A stretch of 64,000 bases of DNA from assembly GCF_963169125.1 (NCBI RefSeq), contig NC_084798.1, positions 203,231,481-203,295,480 on the forward strand, in the 5' to 3' direction. Shown here one piece after another: positions 44,026 to 54,764 of this stretch; positions within the stretch are counted from its first letter, which is position 1; each line of letters starts with the position of its first letter. The DNA is from Humulus lupulus. Its lineage: Eukaryota; Streptophyta; Magnoliopsida; Rosales; Cannabaceae. The position numbers were made by a program, and so were the translations under genes. The notes under the pieces are model-generated. The model was not told the DNA's origin. It saw nothing but the letters and a program-made list of their open reading frames with translations, and ran no database searches.

Positions 44026-44914
44026 TGTTATCCCCAAAATTTGAAAATGATGATGTGACAATAGAAATAACAAATGGCAAGGAGTGGTTGAGTGACCTGG
44101 CTTAGGAGTGACCCGGTAGACCAATGAAGAATTTTGAGTGGCCAGAGAAGTGTCATGACCTACCAAGCATGACCTTGTCCGACCAGTCACATGTTTGACT
44201 ACCCAGGCATGACCTTGTCCGACCAGTCACATGTTTGTCTGCCCAGGCATGACCTTGGCCGATCGATCATGACCATGTCTGACCAGCCAAGTGCATGTCT
44301 GCCCAGGCAAGTGCATGTCTGCCCAATCAAGTGCATGTCTGCCCAGTCAAGTGCGTGTCTGCCCAATGAAGGTGTGGTCGACCAGCCTGAATAAGATATG
44401 GATCGACTAGACAGAGTAGGGCTACGCAAGAGATCCCAGAAACGACTTCAACAAGAATCGATCTTGGCTTACGCGTGAATCTCTCAGTTTATCCCATGAA
44501 TATAGTATACTGTTATATTTTAAATATTATTGTAAATTAAATATAATGAGAATAGAAAAATATCCCGATTGTGGGGGGATATCATCTGTACGATCCTGAG
44601 CCTATAAATACAAGGTTTATGGCATCATAAAGAGGACTTTTGAACTTTTGATTCGAATTCTGAATTTCCTAGAGAAAGAGAGTACTTGTATTTGAGAGAA
44701 TTCTTGTATTCTTGTAATCTGCACTGAAGAAACTCAGTTGACTCAGGTTCATCTGATCTTGAGTGCAGATCTATAATCACAACTCTAAGTGGATTAGGCT
44801 ATTACCAACACATTGGGGCTGAACCACTATAAAAATCGTTTGTGTCGTTTATTTCTCTTGAAGGTTTTTGTCGTTTGGACGTCTACACGTCGTTGGCCAA
44901 AAACGCGGTCAACA
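44026..44914 (+). repeat. 5' LTR of the Tat-clade element
   Basis: TGTTATCCCC ... GCGGTCAACA. TATA box CCTATAAATA at 44601-44610. A 20 bp tandem repeat (AAGTGCATGTCTGCCCAGTC-like, four copies) lies at about 44289-44368, preceded by two ~40 bp repeats around GACCTTGTCCGACCAGTCAC. Confidence 0.95.
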
Positions 44915-44916
44915 TT

Positions 44917-44936
44917 TTGGTGCTTTCATTGAGAGC
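44917..44936 (+). other. Probable primer binding site of the Tat-clade element
   Basis: TTGGTGCTTTCATTGAGAGC follows the 5' LTR closely. Its start with TGG agrees with pairing to a tRNA CCA end; which tRNA is not identified here. Confidence 0.55.
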
Positions 44937-44969
44937 CTGAAGAGAAAGGCAAACGATCCCTGAAGTATT

Positions 44970-47027
44970 ATGGCGCCTAAGAACACCAATGCGACCTCCA
45001 AGAAGACAGGATCCTCTAAAGAACCTGCCAGATCAGAAGGTCTTGCCCCACAAGACCGTGAGACTGAGCCTAGAGTCATGCTCGAGAACGTGACTCCAGA
45101 AGTTGAAGAACTCCAGGAATCGATGGGGGCCTTCCAGGAGGAGATGGCACAATTCAACGCCAGACACGAGGCGGTCACTGAAGAAATAGCTAGGCAGAAG
45201 GTTGTATTCGAGCAGCAAAGACGGGAAATGGACACCAGGAGTGAGGAGATTCGGCGACAGCAGGAGGAGGCTAATAGGCGACATCGCGAGGCTGCACTCG
45301 CTCTGGAGGCAGCTATGTAGCTGACCCGGGCCAATGCCCAAGCTGTAGCATGAGGAGCAGCCACCCCAGGAGCAAGGACCACAGAAGCTGGTCATAAGAA
45401 CACTGATAGACCCCATTCTCAAGGGCCAAACAGGAGTGGTAGTAACCCACCTGGTCGGGAGGAAGATGGGATCCGGTCGAGCACTGCCTCAACTCAAAGG
45501 GGGAACTCCAGAACCCCCTCAAGGAGCCACCGATCAGAGACTTCTAGATCCAGAAGTCATAAATTAGGTAGCAAGAAAACTCCTCCTGAGCAGGAGCAAA
45601 ATAAATCTCCTCAAGGTAAAGAAACTTCTCATTTCAAAGATGGGCATGGTCGTGATGAAGCCGATAGTCATCACACTGACCAGTCGAAAGAGAAGAATGA
45701 TAACAACCATCGAGGAGGAAAAGACCGCCTAGCGTAGACAGGAAGGCCACCACTGCATCCCAACCAGCGCAGTGGCAAGGAGCATGTTCCGCATGGCAAG
45801 CCTTCCGAAAAAACTCGGAGTACGGTGTTCGATTGGTTAGGAAAGCATACCACTCAGAAAGATCTAAGAGACGTCATTGCTGATAAGAGAATGACCGTCC
45901 CGGTCGAAGGGCGAGATCCAATCTGACCTACCAGTCAAGTAGAGATACTTGATGATGGTCTGCCGGGCGGTCCCGAGAATGAGTCCCAAGCAGTGGCCTC
46001 AAGCATCCAAGCCCAGCTTGTTGCTCTGACAGCAGCAGTTCAGGGTCTGTCGAAACGACCCTTCACAATCGATCCAGTAGACCATAGGAGTGGCAGCCCG
46101 TTCTATGCTCGAATTAGAGCAGCCCAGCCACCAGCGAAGTACAAAGCACCGGTACTGCCAGTTTCTACAGAAAAGGCAGATCCGATAAGGCACGTGGGGA
46201 AATTCAAAGATCAGATGGAGCTGCTCGGAGTAAGTGATGACTATCGGTATAGAGTCTTCCCCACTACATTGTCTGACACTGCCTAAGAGTGGTACTGGAG
46301 GTTTAAGCCTAAATTTATCACTTCTTGGGAAAGTTTGAGAAAAGATTTTTGCAGGCAGTTTAGTGCTGCTCGAACCCCTACGGTTTACGCCAATCACATG
46401 GCGGATATTAAGCAAGGAAATGATGAGTCTCTCAAGAACTACATACAAAGGTTCATGAGAGAAGCTAACCGAGCTACTGCAGTTGGAGATGAGGGGAAAA
46501 TGGTGGCAATTTCTTTCAGCATTATCTATCGGAGTCCTTTGTGGGACAGCATTCATCGCAATCCAATTTCAACTTTGCAACAATTTCTGGACCGTGCGGA
46601 CAAGTACATGAAATTGGATGATGCAATTGAGAAGGGAGAGAAGGGCCTGAACAATCCAGGCGGATCGACTGATCCTCCCAAGAATGGTGGAAATGAGCAA
46701 AGTGGTAGTAAGAAACGTGGGAATAACGGGTTTGACCGCCACAATGAAAAGAAGGCTAAGTCAGGATCAAACGACAAGCCAACTAAGTATGAACCTCGGT
46801 TCACCAATTACACCACTCTTTCGGCGAACCGAGCGGAGATATATTTGACAAGTCATCAGGAGGTCCCCTACCGGAAACCCCCACCAATCAAGAAGGAGAT
46901 GAGTAAGAGAGATATTAACAAGTTATGTCGTTTCCATGGGGACTATGGTCATGAGACAAATGAGTGCAATCATCTCAAAGATGAGATAGAGTTTCTCCTC
47001 CGGTCGGGGAAATTAAGAAAGAATTGA
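44970..47027 (+). pseudogene. gag of the Tat-clade element (five stops)
   Basis: One frame, interrupted by stops at 45318, 45351, 45735, 45924 and 46284. N-terminal part: MAPKNTNATSKKTG, then an acidic/Gln-rich coiled coil (EELQESMGAFQEEMAQ to RRHREAALALEAAM). Middle: Ser/Arg/Lys-rich. From 45993 the gag core: PIRHVGKFKDQMELLG, SWESLRKDFCRQFSAART, DESLKNYIQRFMREANRAT, FLDRADKYMKLDDAIEK. The end has LCRFHGDYGHETNECNHLKDEIEFLLRSGKL, a CCHC-like motif (C..H..H..C). Confidence 0.88.
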
Positions 47028-47093
47028 GTAGAGAAGACCCAAGGAAAGGGAAGTAACAACAATCATGGGTTCAAGCGACAACGATCCCCACCT

Positions 47094-47948
47094 TTGCAAC
47101 TTGAGCCTGTGGACTTCACTCTGGACACCATATGCGGAGGTCCACATCTGGCTGGGGACAGCAACAAGGCAAGGGAGAGATATGCTCGTACCCTTCGTCA
47201 TGAATTGGGTGCAGCATCAACCTCCGAAGTTATGGCTGTGGAGGAGCGGCCACCGAAGAACCCACGATACAAAAGTGAGTCCCTCACTTTCACTAAAGAT
47301 GATGCTCGACACGTGAGATATCCTCACAATGACCCTCTTTTCGTGACAGTCCAAATTTCAAATATGAAGGTGAAGAGGTGTTTGATTGACACAGGGAGTT
47401 CAGTGAACATTATTTACAAGTCATCCTTTGAGAGGATGAAGCTATCTATCAATGACTTGAAGCCATGCTCTCAAGTCATTTATGGGTTCACTGGAGAAGG
47501 ATTGTCACCAGTTGGAACAATCAAGTTGCCAGTCACAACGGGGGAAGCTCCCAAGCATGAGACAGTGATGACCAAGTTTTTGATTGTCGACTGCCCGTCC
47601 GCCTATAATGTGGTTATTGGTCGACCACTGCTCACAACTTTGTATGCGGTAATCTCTATGTGGCACCTGTCTATGAAGTTCCCAACCAGTGCAGCCACAG
47701 GCTGCATCCGAGGAGACCAGAGAGAGGCTAGGGAGTGTTATAATGCCTCGGTAGCTAAAGCAAGGAACGGAGCCAAGGAAAGCAACATGATTGTATGTGC
47801 CGAGAGAGAGGAGGTAGACGAGATGGATGTCGACCTAAGTTTTGCAGTTGTAACCGATCAGGAAGAGATGTTAGAAGAGTTTGACCAAGAAAGCATTCTT
47901 GGTTTAAGAGAACAAAAAGCCTCATCCGGTGATGAAGTCACCAAATAG
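47094..47948 (+). pseudogene. Protease of the Tat-clade element
   Basis: The active site CLIDTGSSVNIIYKSSFERM (about 47380-47440) is intact. It is followed by TGEGLSPVGTIKLPVTTG, FLIVDCPSAYNVVIGRPLL and MKFPTSAATGCIRGDQREARECYNAS, the standard protease-to-RT linker of Tat elements. A TAG at 47946-47948 ends the frame. Confidence 0.88.
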
Positions 47949-48965
47949 GGCGTTGCCCAAAGTGAGGGAAGGGATTTTGATCCTCGCTTTGGGGATTATG
48001 AAAGTGAGGTGGGGCCATCCGAGGAGTTAGAGGAGGTCCTAATAAATGAGAATGATCTGACCAGAGGAGTCAAGGTTGGAAAAAAGTTGAAGGCAGAAGT
48101 GAGAGCACAACTGATAGAATTTTTGCGAAGGAATCAAGATGTCTTCGCCTGGTCTCACAAGGATATGGTGGGTATCTCACCAACTGTGATCAGCCACATG
48201 CTCAACGTGGATGAAAGCTATCCAGCAGTGCAGCAGAAGAGGAGATTGCTTGACAAAGATTGAGCAAAGGCTCTCAAGGAGGAGGTAGAACGGCTAAAGG
48301 AGAATGGGTTCATAAGGGAAGCATATTACCCGGCCTAGGTTTCAAACCCAGTGTTAGTGCCCAAACCCAATGGAAAGTGGAGGACTTGTGTAGACTTTAC
48401 TAACCTAAACAAGGCATGCCCAAAGGACTGCTTTCCTTTGCTGAGAATAGACCAGCTGGTGGATGCTACCTCTGGTCATGAAACATTGTCCTTCATGGAT
48501 GCGTATTCGGGGCATAACCAGATCAGCATGCATCCTCCTGATGAAGATCATACTAGCTTCCGAACGGACATAGGGTTGTACTGTTATAAGGTCATGCCAT
48601 TTGGATTGAAGAACGCCGGAGCTACCTACCAGCGTTTGGTAAATGGTATGTTCCATGACTTAATCGGCAAAAACATGGAGGTCTACATAGATGATATGCT
48701 GGTGAAGTCAAAGGAAGCTGAAGGACATGTGCGAGACTTGGAGGAATGCTTTGCAATATTGAAGAAATACAACATGAAGTTAAACCCCCTCAAATGCTCA
48801 TTTGGAGTAAGCTTTGGAAATTTTCTTGGGTTTTGTGAACTCCCGAGGAATAGAGGCGAATCCAGAAAAGATAAGGGCTCTCGCAGAAATGAAGTCTCCG
48901 ACCAGAATTCAGGATGTGCAAAGCTTGACTGGGCGGATTGCAGCTCTAAGCAGGTTCATCTCTAA
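47949..48965 (+). pseudogene. Reverse transcriptase of the Tat-clade element
   Basis: After the TAG the same frame continues (FLRRNQDVFAWSHKDMVGI, 48120-48180). Stops at 48261 and 48337 follow. Core: PVLVPKPNGKWRTCVDFTNLNKACPKD, LSFMDAYSGHNQISM, CYKVMPFGLKNAGATYQRLVN, catalytic VYIDDMLVKS (about 48680). A frameshift near 48830 moves translation to the next piece. Confidence 0.88.
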
Positions 48966-49755
48966 ATCAACGGACAAGTGTGTCCCATTTTTTAACCTGC
49001 TTAGAGGTAGCAAGAAGTTTGAATGGACAGTGGAATGTGAGCAGGCTTTCCAAGCCATAAAGGAACACTTGGCCCAACCTCCTATTCTTTCGAAGCCAAT
49101 TGATGGAGAAGACCTCTTTATGTACCTAGCAGTCACTGAGCACGATGTTAGTGCCACCTTAGTACGAGAAGAAGATAAAGTGCAGCACCCGGTGTACTAT
49201 GTTAGCAAGCGGTTGATAGGAGCAGAATCCTGGTATCCCATAATCGAGAATTTGGCTTATTGCTTGGTCCTTGCATCGCGTAAGTTACGGTCGTACTTCC
49301 AGGCACACCCCATTAAAGTCCTTACCGACCTGCCCCTATGTCAAGTCTTGCAGAAGCCGGAGTCATCTAGTCGGCTACTTAAATGGGCGGTTGAATTGGG
49401 CCAATTAGAAATCAAGTACCAACCAAGATCGGCTATTAAGGGTCAGGCTTTGGCAGATTTCATTGCTGAATGTACTGGGATCGCTGATGTTCCAGACCAG
49501 CAAGAGCGTGTCACTGGGCAGAAAGAGGAACTTCCTAATTGGCAATTTTTTGTTGATGAGTCATCGAATGAGCATCATTCAGGAGCTGGAATTATATTGG
49601 TCACGCCAGAGAAGCACCAAATTCATTGTGCACTAAGGTTCGGATTCAATGCTTCTAATAATGAGGCGGAGTATGAAGCCCTCCTAGCAGGCTTGCGCTT
49701 GGCTAAAGATGTGCGTGCCTGGTCAGTGGAAGTGATAGTGATTCCCAATTGGTAG
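48814..49755 (+). pseudogene. RT thumb/connection and RNase H of the Tat-clade element
   Basis: FLGFVNSRGIEANPEKIRAL, VQSLTGRIAALSRFISKS, then LMYLAVTEHDVSATLVREED (first RNase H-like lobe) and HPIKVLTDLPLCQVLQKPE. The second RNase H domain starts with WQFFVDESSNEHHSGAGIILV (Asp) and NNEAEYEALLAGLRLA (Glu). Two RNase H-type domains in a row fit the Tat lineage. A one-base shift near 49733 ends the frame. Confidence 0.87.
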
Positions 49756-50327
49756 TCTACCACGTCTTGGGGGAATATCAGGCAAGGGGCCTACACATGG
49801 TGGCATACTTAAATAAGACTAAGGATCTGCTAGCACAATTCGAGGAGTACACCATTAAGTTGGTACCACGGGAGCAGAACTCTAACGCGGACGCTCTAGC
49901 AAAACTAGCTAGTGCAAAAGATGCTAAAACTCTGGACATAGTATCGGTGGAATACTTGGCAGAGCCGAGCATTAATGAACAAGAAGCCATGCCTATCACA
50001 ATAGTTGACACTTGGATGACACCCATCATTGCTTACCTTGAGCAAGGAACCCTCCCAGATGATCGTAATGAAGCAAAGAAGATTATGAGACAAGCTGCTA
50101 GGTACATTATGATGGATGGGCTGCTGTATAGAAGAGGGTACTCTTTGCTTCTACTCAGGTGCATAGCACCCGACCAGTCAAAAAACTTATTAGCTGAAAT
50201 GCACGAGGGGTTCTGTGGAGATCATGCTGGGGGGCAGAGTCTATCTAAAAAGATTCTGCGGCAAGGATTTTTCTGGCCTACAATGAACGAGGATTCTATG
50301 GAGTACGTAAAGAAGTGTGATAAATGA
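49749..50327 (+). pseudogene. Second RNase H end and integrase zinc module (Tat-clade)
   Basis: The frame starts inside the SDSQLVVYHVLGEYQA segment (third RNase H Asp), then EYTIKLVPREQNSNADALAKLAS. The integrase N-terminus follows: HEGFCGDHAGGQSLSKKILRQGFFWPTM and YVKKCDK before TGA at 50325-50327, at the place of the second zinc cysteine. Confidence 0.85.
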
Positions 50328-51242
50328 CAGAGATTTTCTAAAGTTCCCAGGGCGCCTCTGAATGTCTTGAAGCAAATGCAGAGCCCGTGGCCTTTTGCAA
50401 TATGGGGTATTGATCTGATCGGGAAATTACCCAAAGGGAAAGGAGGAGTACAATTTGCGGTGGTTACTGTGGATTATTTCACTAAGTGGACCGAAGCCGA
50501 ACCACTAGCCACGATCACCTCAAAGAAAGTGTTAGACTTTGTGGTTAAGAATATATTATGTCGCTATGGTCTACCCAAGAAGATAGTGTCTAACAATGGC
50601 ACTCAGTTCGACAGCGACATATTTGTCGATTTCTGCACTTGGCATGGCATCACAAAAATTTTCTCCTTGGTAGCCCATCCACAAGCCAATGGGCAAGTTG
50701 AAGCCGAAAACAAAACTCTGAAGGACACTTTAAAAAAGCATCTAGAGCGAGCTAAGGGTGCTTGGGCGGAAGAATTGCCAGAAGTCCTTTGGTCATACAG
50801 GACTACTGCCCGGACAGCAACTGGTCATACCCCATTTTCCTTGGCATATGGGTATGAGGCCATGTTACCTGTGGAAGTAGATCCACCATCTCATCGAAGG
50901 ACCATGTACAACCAGGAGGAGAATCACCAATTGCTAGCTGAATCTTTGGATTCCCTCGAGGAGAGACGAGAAAAAGCAAGCTTGAGGATTGCTGCTCATC
51001 AGCAAAAGGTGGCACGCTATTTTAATTCCAAAGTAAGGGATCAAAAGTTCCAGGTCGGAGATTTGGTTCTCAGAAAGGTGTTCATCAGAGACCCGGCGGC
51101 TGGAGTACTAGGACCAAACTGGGAGGGACCGTATCAAATTGAGCAAGTCTTGCCACCCGACACTTACAAGCTTACTCGGTTAAATGGAGAGCTGATCAGG
51201 AACTATTGGAATGGCGAGCACTTGAGGAAATATTATCAATGA
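50328..51242 (+). pseudogene. Integrase core and C-terminus of the Tat-clade element
   Basis: First Asp: FAIWGIDLIGKLPKG. The second position reads VSNNGTQFDSDIF, i.e. Asp to Asn (codon AAC). Glu: ANGQVEAENKTLKD. C-terminal part: LWSYRTTARTATGHTPFSLAYGYEAMLPVE, QKFQVGDLVLRKVF and NWEGPYQIEQVLPPDTYKL (GPY-type module). TGA at 51240-51242 is probably the natural pol stop. No chromodomain, as expected for Tat. Confidence 0.9.
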
Positions 51243-52263
51243 ATACTGCTTACAGAGTAGTAGCTTTGTATCAAGTGCTTAACTTGTTATTTAAGTTTGT
51301 TTGTGAACTGGCTATTTGCTAACCAGTCATGTTATTTTGAACAATGTTATTTTGTTTGAGACTCGTAATTAGACACGTTTTGTCATTTTTTTTACGAGTA
51401 ATAAAAGAGATCACGCGCAGCGTGATCGAATCTTGCTACAAATTGTGCATATGTGTTGATTATTCTTGCTTTGGCAGTGTTCAACTGTCATTACAATTTA
51501 AAACAAAAAAGGTCTTCTAAAAAAATATACATATACCAGGCTGTGTTCAACTGGTTGGTATCCATCACATGAATGACCAACATTTAAATAGTTGCATGTT
51601 TTTGCAGTGGTTAACTGCTGAAATATGTTTGTATATTCTATGTGTTTCACGAGTAGTAACTACTCGGACAAATTCGGTCAAGTAGCAAGTGATCAAGGAT
51701 TTTTCAACCCTCAATCACTTGGGGGGCACATAGGGTATACTGGCGTACACTTCAACACAGGCAATAAGAGCACGAGCAAAGATATTTGTTTTTAGGCTGA
51801 CTTGTAAATTTTTGAAGTCCAAAAAGGCCATTAAGCTAACTTATTTGACAAAGCTTAAGTAACTTAGATTTAAAAAAAAAAAAAATTAAGTTAGAAGCAG
51901 ATATTCGTGTGACAATAAACATTATGCTCATAAAATGTTAGAGCAATAAGAGCGTGAGAAAGTATACTTAGTATGGACTTATGAAATGTCTAGAATTTCT
52001 AAGTTAGAAAACTAAGTACTCATGCGAAAATATAAGGCATACATCAGAGTGACTTTGCTATTCACAATAAACTTGTAATGTTTTAAGCATAAAAAGACTT
52101 AAATGTTTCAAGTTAGCCAAAAAAGAAAAGTAAAGTACAAATGCCAACAGCTCGATCATATGAGCAAGAGTATATAACAAAATACAAAACAAAAGTATGA
52201 TAGAGAGCTGGTAGGATGAAAACTTGTCTGGTCAGACAAAGGCTTCTCTGGTCGGATGAGGGA
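51243..52263. other. Non-coding region between pol and the antisense gene
   Basis: Contains AATAAA (51400-51405), then a perfect hairpin GATCACGC-GCA-GCGTGATC (51409-51427), and an internal polypurine-like tract ACTTGGGGGGCA (51717-51728). The sense pol and the antisense gene converge here. No ORF is supported. Confidence 0.6.
51400..51427 (+). terminator. Possible poly(A) signal plus hairpin after pol
   Basis: AATAAA is followed three bases later by an 8 bp perfect stem with a GCA loop. Proposed as a 3' end signal of a gag-pol transcript; inference only. Confidence 0.3.
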
Positions 52264-54764
52264 TCACTGGTCGGCTCTGGCAGGTTGATCGACCCCTTCC
52301 TCAGCATCAGCTGCTCCTTTCGGTCGGAATGACAGCGTGGGGGAAGCAAATGTAGTGCCGGCAAGATTAGCTGCTTCCTCGGCAGCCCTGGACTCACATT
52401 TCATAAGCTCCTCTGCCTTAACCTCCTCCATGAGAAAGTCGAGGTTGAGAGGCTTGTTTAGCTTCCACACCTGATAAAAACAGTTGAAGCAGATCTCCTC
52501 GTAGCGAGTAAGATCGGCTTCGTTCTCCTACCTTAGCCCCTCAATCTCGCGAATCAGTCCCTCGTTCTCGCGAGCCAACCCCTCGTTCTCACAAGTCAGT
52601 TTGTCTAGCTGATCAGTCAGCGACTTGTTGGTTTGGGTTAGTTTGTCGTTCCCATCAGCCAACCCTCTAAGAGACTCATCTCGCTCAGCCACAGTCTCCT
52701 CTGACCGCTCCAACTTGGAATTTAAGATCCTTTTCTGAAGAAGTCAGAGTATCCACCTTAGCTTGGGCCTCCACTAGTTGATCATTTAAGACCTTGATCA
52801 ACTCCTTGTAGTCTACTGCTCGGTGCTGAGCATGACTGATGGTGATGAGCGTCTGCATGAAAAATAAGAGGTTACTACAAGTATAAATATAAATAACAAA
52901 CTATCTTGTGATAGAATACTTACATTCGCCAACTGAGCAAGCCCTCTCTGTAAGACGACATCAACGCTAAGTCGAGGGAAGGATTCAAAGCTTTGAATCG
53001 TTGAAGCGTCATGAAGAGTCTGATCAACCACTTCCTTCCCAATAGTACCAGCAGTGTGAAGTGCCTCACTCAGGCCGGTCGGACAAGTGGGGGTTAGGCT
53101 TGCCGAAGGAGGAAGTGAGGAAGGGGTCAGCTGTGGGAGTGCAACTGACCCCTCGGGTTGTCTCCCTTGGCTAGGCGGTACTGTCCTCGGGACTTTGCTT
53201 GGAGGGGTGGAGCCACTTCCTTCTCTGGACTTCCTCTTTGGGGTAGGAGGGGCGTTGAAATGCCTAAACATCTCTGAATCTGCAAAGGAGAAAACACAAG
53301 ATTTGTTAGTAAAAAATATATATATAAGGCAATATGTGGATAAGTATATTACTACTACTTGACACTTCTATAAATCCCATATGACCAAGTTAACAAACAT
53401 ATCACTATGACTACTAGACCTGAGTTGTGGATTTGGTTGAGGAAGTCGTCCTCATCGTCGGATGATGAGCTCAAGTCCCTCTTAGGCTGGATGGCCTTTC
53501 CCTTCCCAAGCTATATGGGAATAGCAGGTCTGCGCTGGTCCTCTGGCTGGAGCTCCCTAATGATGAGAACGCCTGGTCTACGGGGGTGAGGAGATGGTTT
53601 AGGAGAGAATTGATCGGTTACTACCTCAGTGCCGGCGTTGGACTGATCAGTCGCATTATTTTCCTCAGTAGTGCTCTCCACTGTGATGTTTTGGTTACTT
53701 GGTAGCAGACCCACCATCTGAAGATTGTCTACAGTAACCAAAATTTTCACATCCTTCTCCTCGATGCACATGTTGGCCAACTCCTCTGCTCGGTCAAACA
53801 TGTCTTTTGTGGGCAAGGGTTGCTGGAATGGACCCGCATGCGTAAAAGCCAGGTTGTTGGCTTTGATGTCTGACGTGAGAAAATACTCTGTATAGTATTT
53901 CCCAGGATTCGACTTGTGAGCAATGCCACAAAGGTATTTAACCCCTTTATGCCTATGAAAGAGGTGGAAAAAACCTGTGTTCTTATGGCTTGGGTTGGTT
54001 CTGAAGTCGAACAAGTAATGTATCTCATGAGGAGTAGGCTCATCCCAGCCTTGCATGCAGTAAAGAATGAACAGGGCAGACAACGCCTGAATCCCGTTAG
54101 GAGCGATATGGAAGGGAGAGACGTTGAAATAATCTGCTATTGACCAGAAGAAGGGGTGTAGCGGGATAGTCGCTCCTGCATATATATGGTGCCTCATGTT
54201 AGCTCTCTGGTGAGGGCGCGGACATATCACATTCACCCCTCTCAAGCCCAAGGCTTGGATGTGTTTGTCAAACATCCCAGGGTTGAGTTTCGTAGGCTTG
54301 GCGGTAAACCAAGAAGGTGTTTCTTCTCCTTCCTTCCTTGGTTTTTGGACAGCTAGATGCTGGATCTCGGTAGCGAATTTATGGGTAATTTTTCTCCGAG
54401 GCTTGTTTGGTTTTGGCATCTGGTGGGGTGGTCTCGAAGAAGCTGCAGTGCGGACCTCACTGCGTTCCATCACTTTTTGTACCGCTCTTCGGGCTACTTG
54501 AGGATCATGGTCCTGTGGGAGTCTGTTGGACTTCTTTACCCTCATTGTTGATTGTTCAGCCTGATGAAGGAATTGCTCTTCGTGAAGAAAGTATAAAGCT
54601 GAACAGGGGAGGATCTTCTTAAAGCGGCAGAGGCGATCCTCAGGAGTGCGACTGTCAGGAGACTTTGATGAGGAGACGCTGCTTTGAGAGGTGTCGATCG
54701 ACTGCAGCACGGACGTATCAGAATTCGTGTGGTTGTCACCTCCCCTATAGTCAAAGTGATTCAT
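52264..54764 (-). pseudogene. Three-exon antisense gene of the Tat-clade element (aORF)
   Basis: Exon 1 (about 53420-54764) holds a 417-codon frame: Ser-rich N-terminus, basic segment, then WSIADYFNVSPFHIAPNGIQALS, GWDEPTPHEIHYLFDFRTN, NTGFFHLFHRHKGVKYL, the domain annotated in plants as 'putative gypsy type transposon' (Transposase_28 type). A single TAG (53511-53513) precedes an acidic end. Exon 2 (about 52924-53279) is Pro/Ser-rich and basic (TPKRKSREGSGSTPPSKVPRT). Exon 3 (52264-52852) is coiled coil (LTDQLDKLTCENEGLARENEGL) and has a frameshift near 52735 and a stop near 52527. Donors and acceptors match consensus: GTAAGTAT (52923) and TTTTTCATGCAG (52853). Function unknown; similar antisense ORFs occur in other Tat-clade elements. 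Confidence 0.72.

Noticed and set aside
44191..44429. Open stretches through the repeats of the Tat LTR, repeated at 56296-56499
   Set aside because: Periodic products of the 20 bp repeats; no stop by composition, no evidence of translation.
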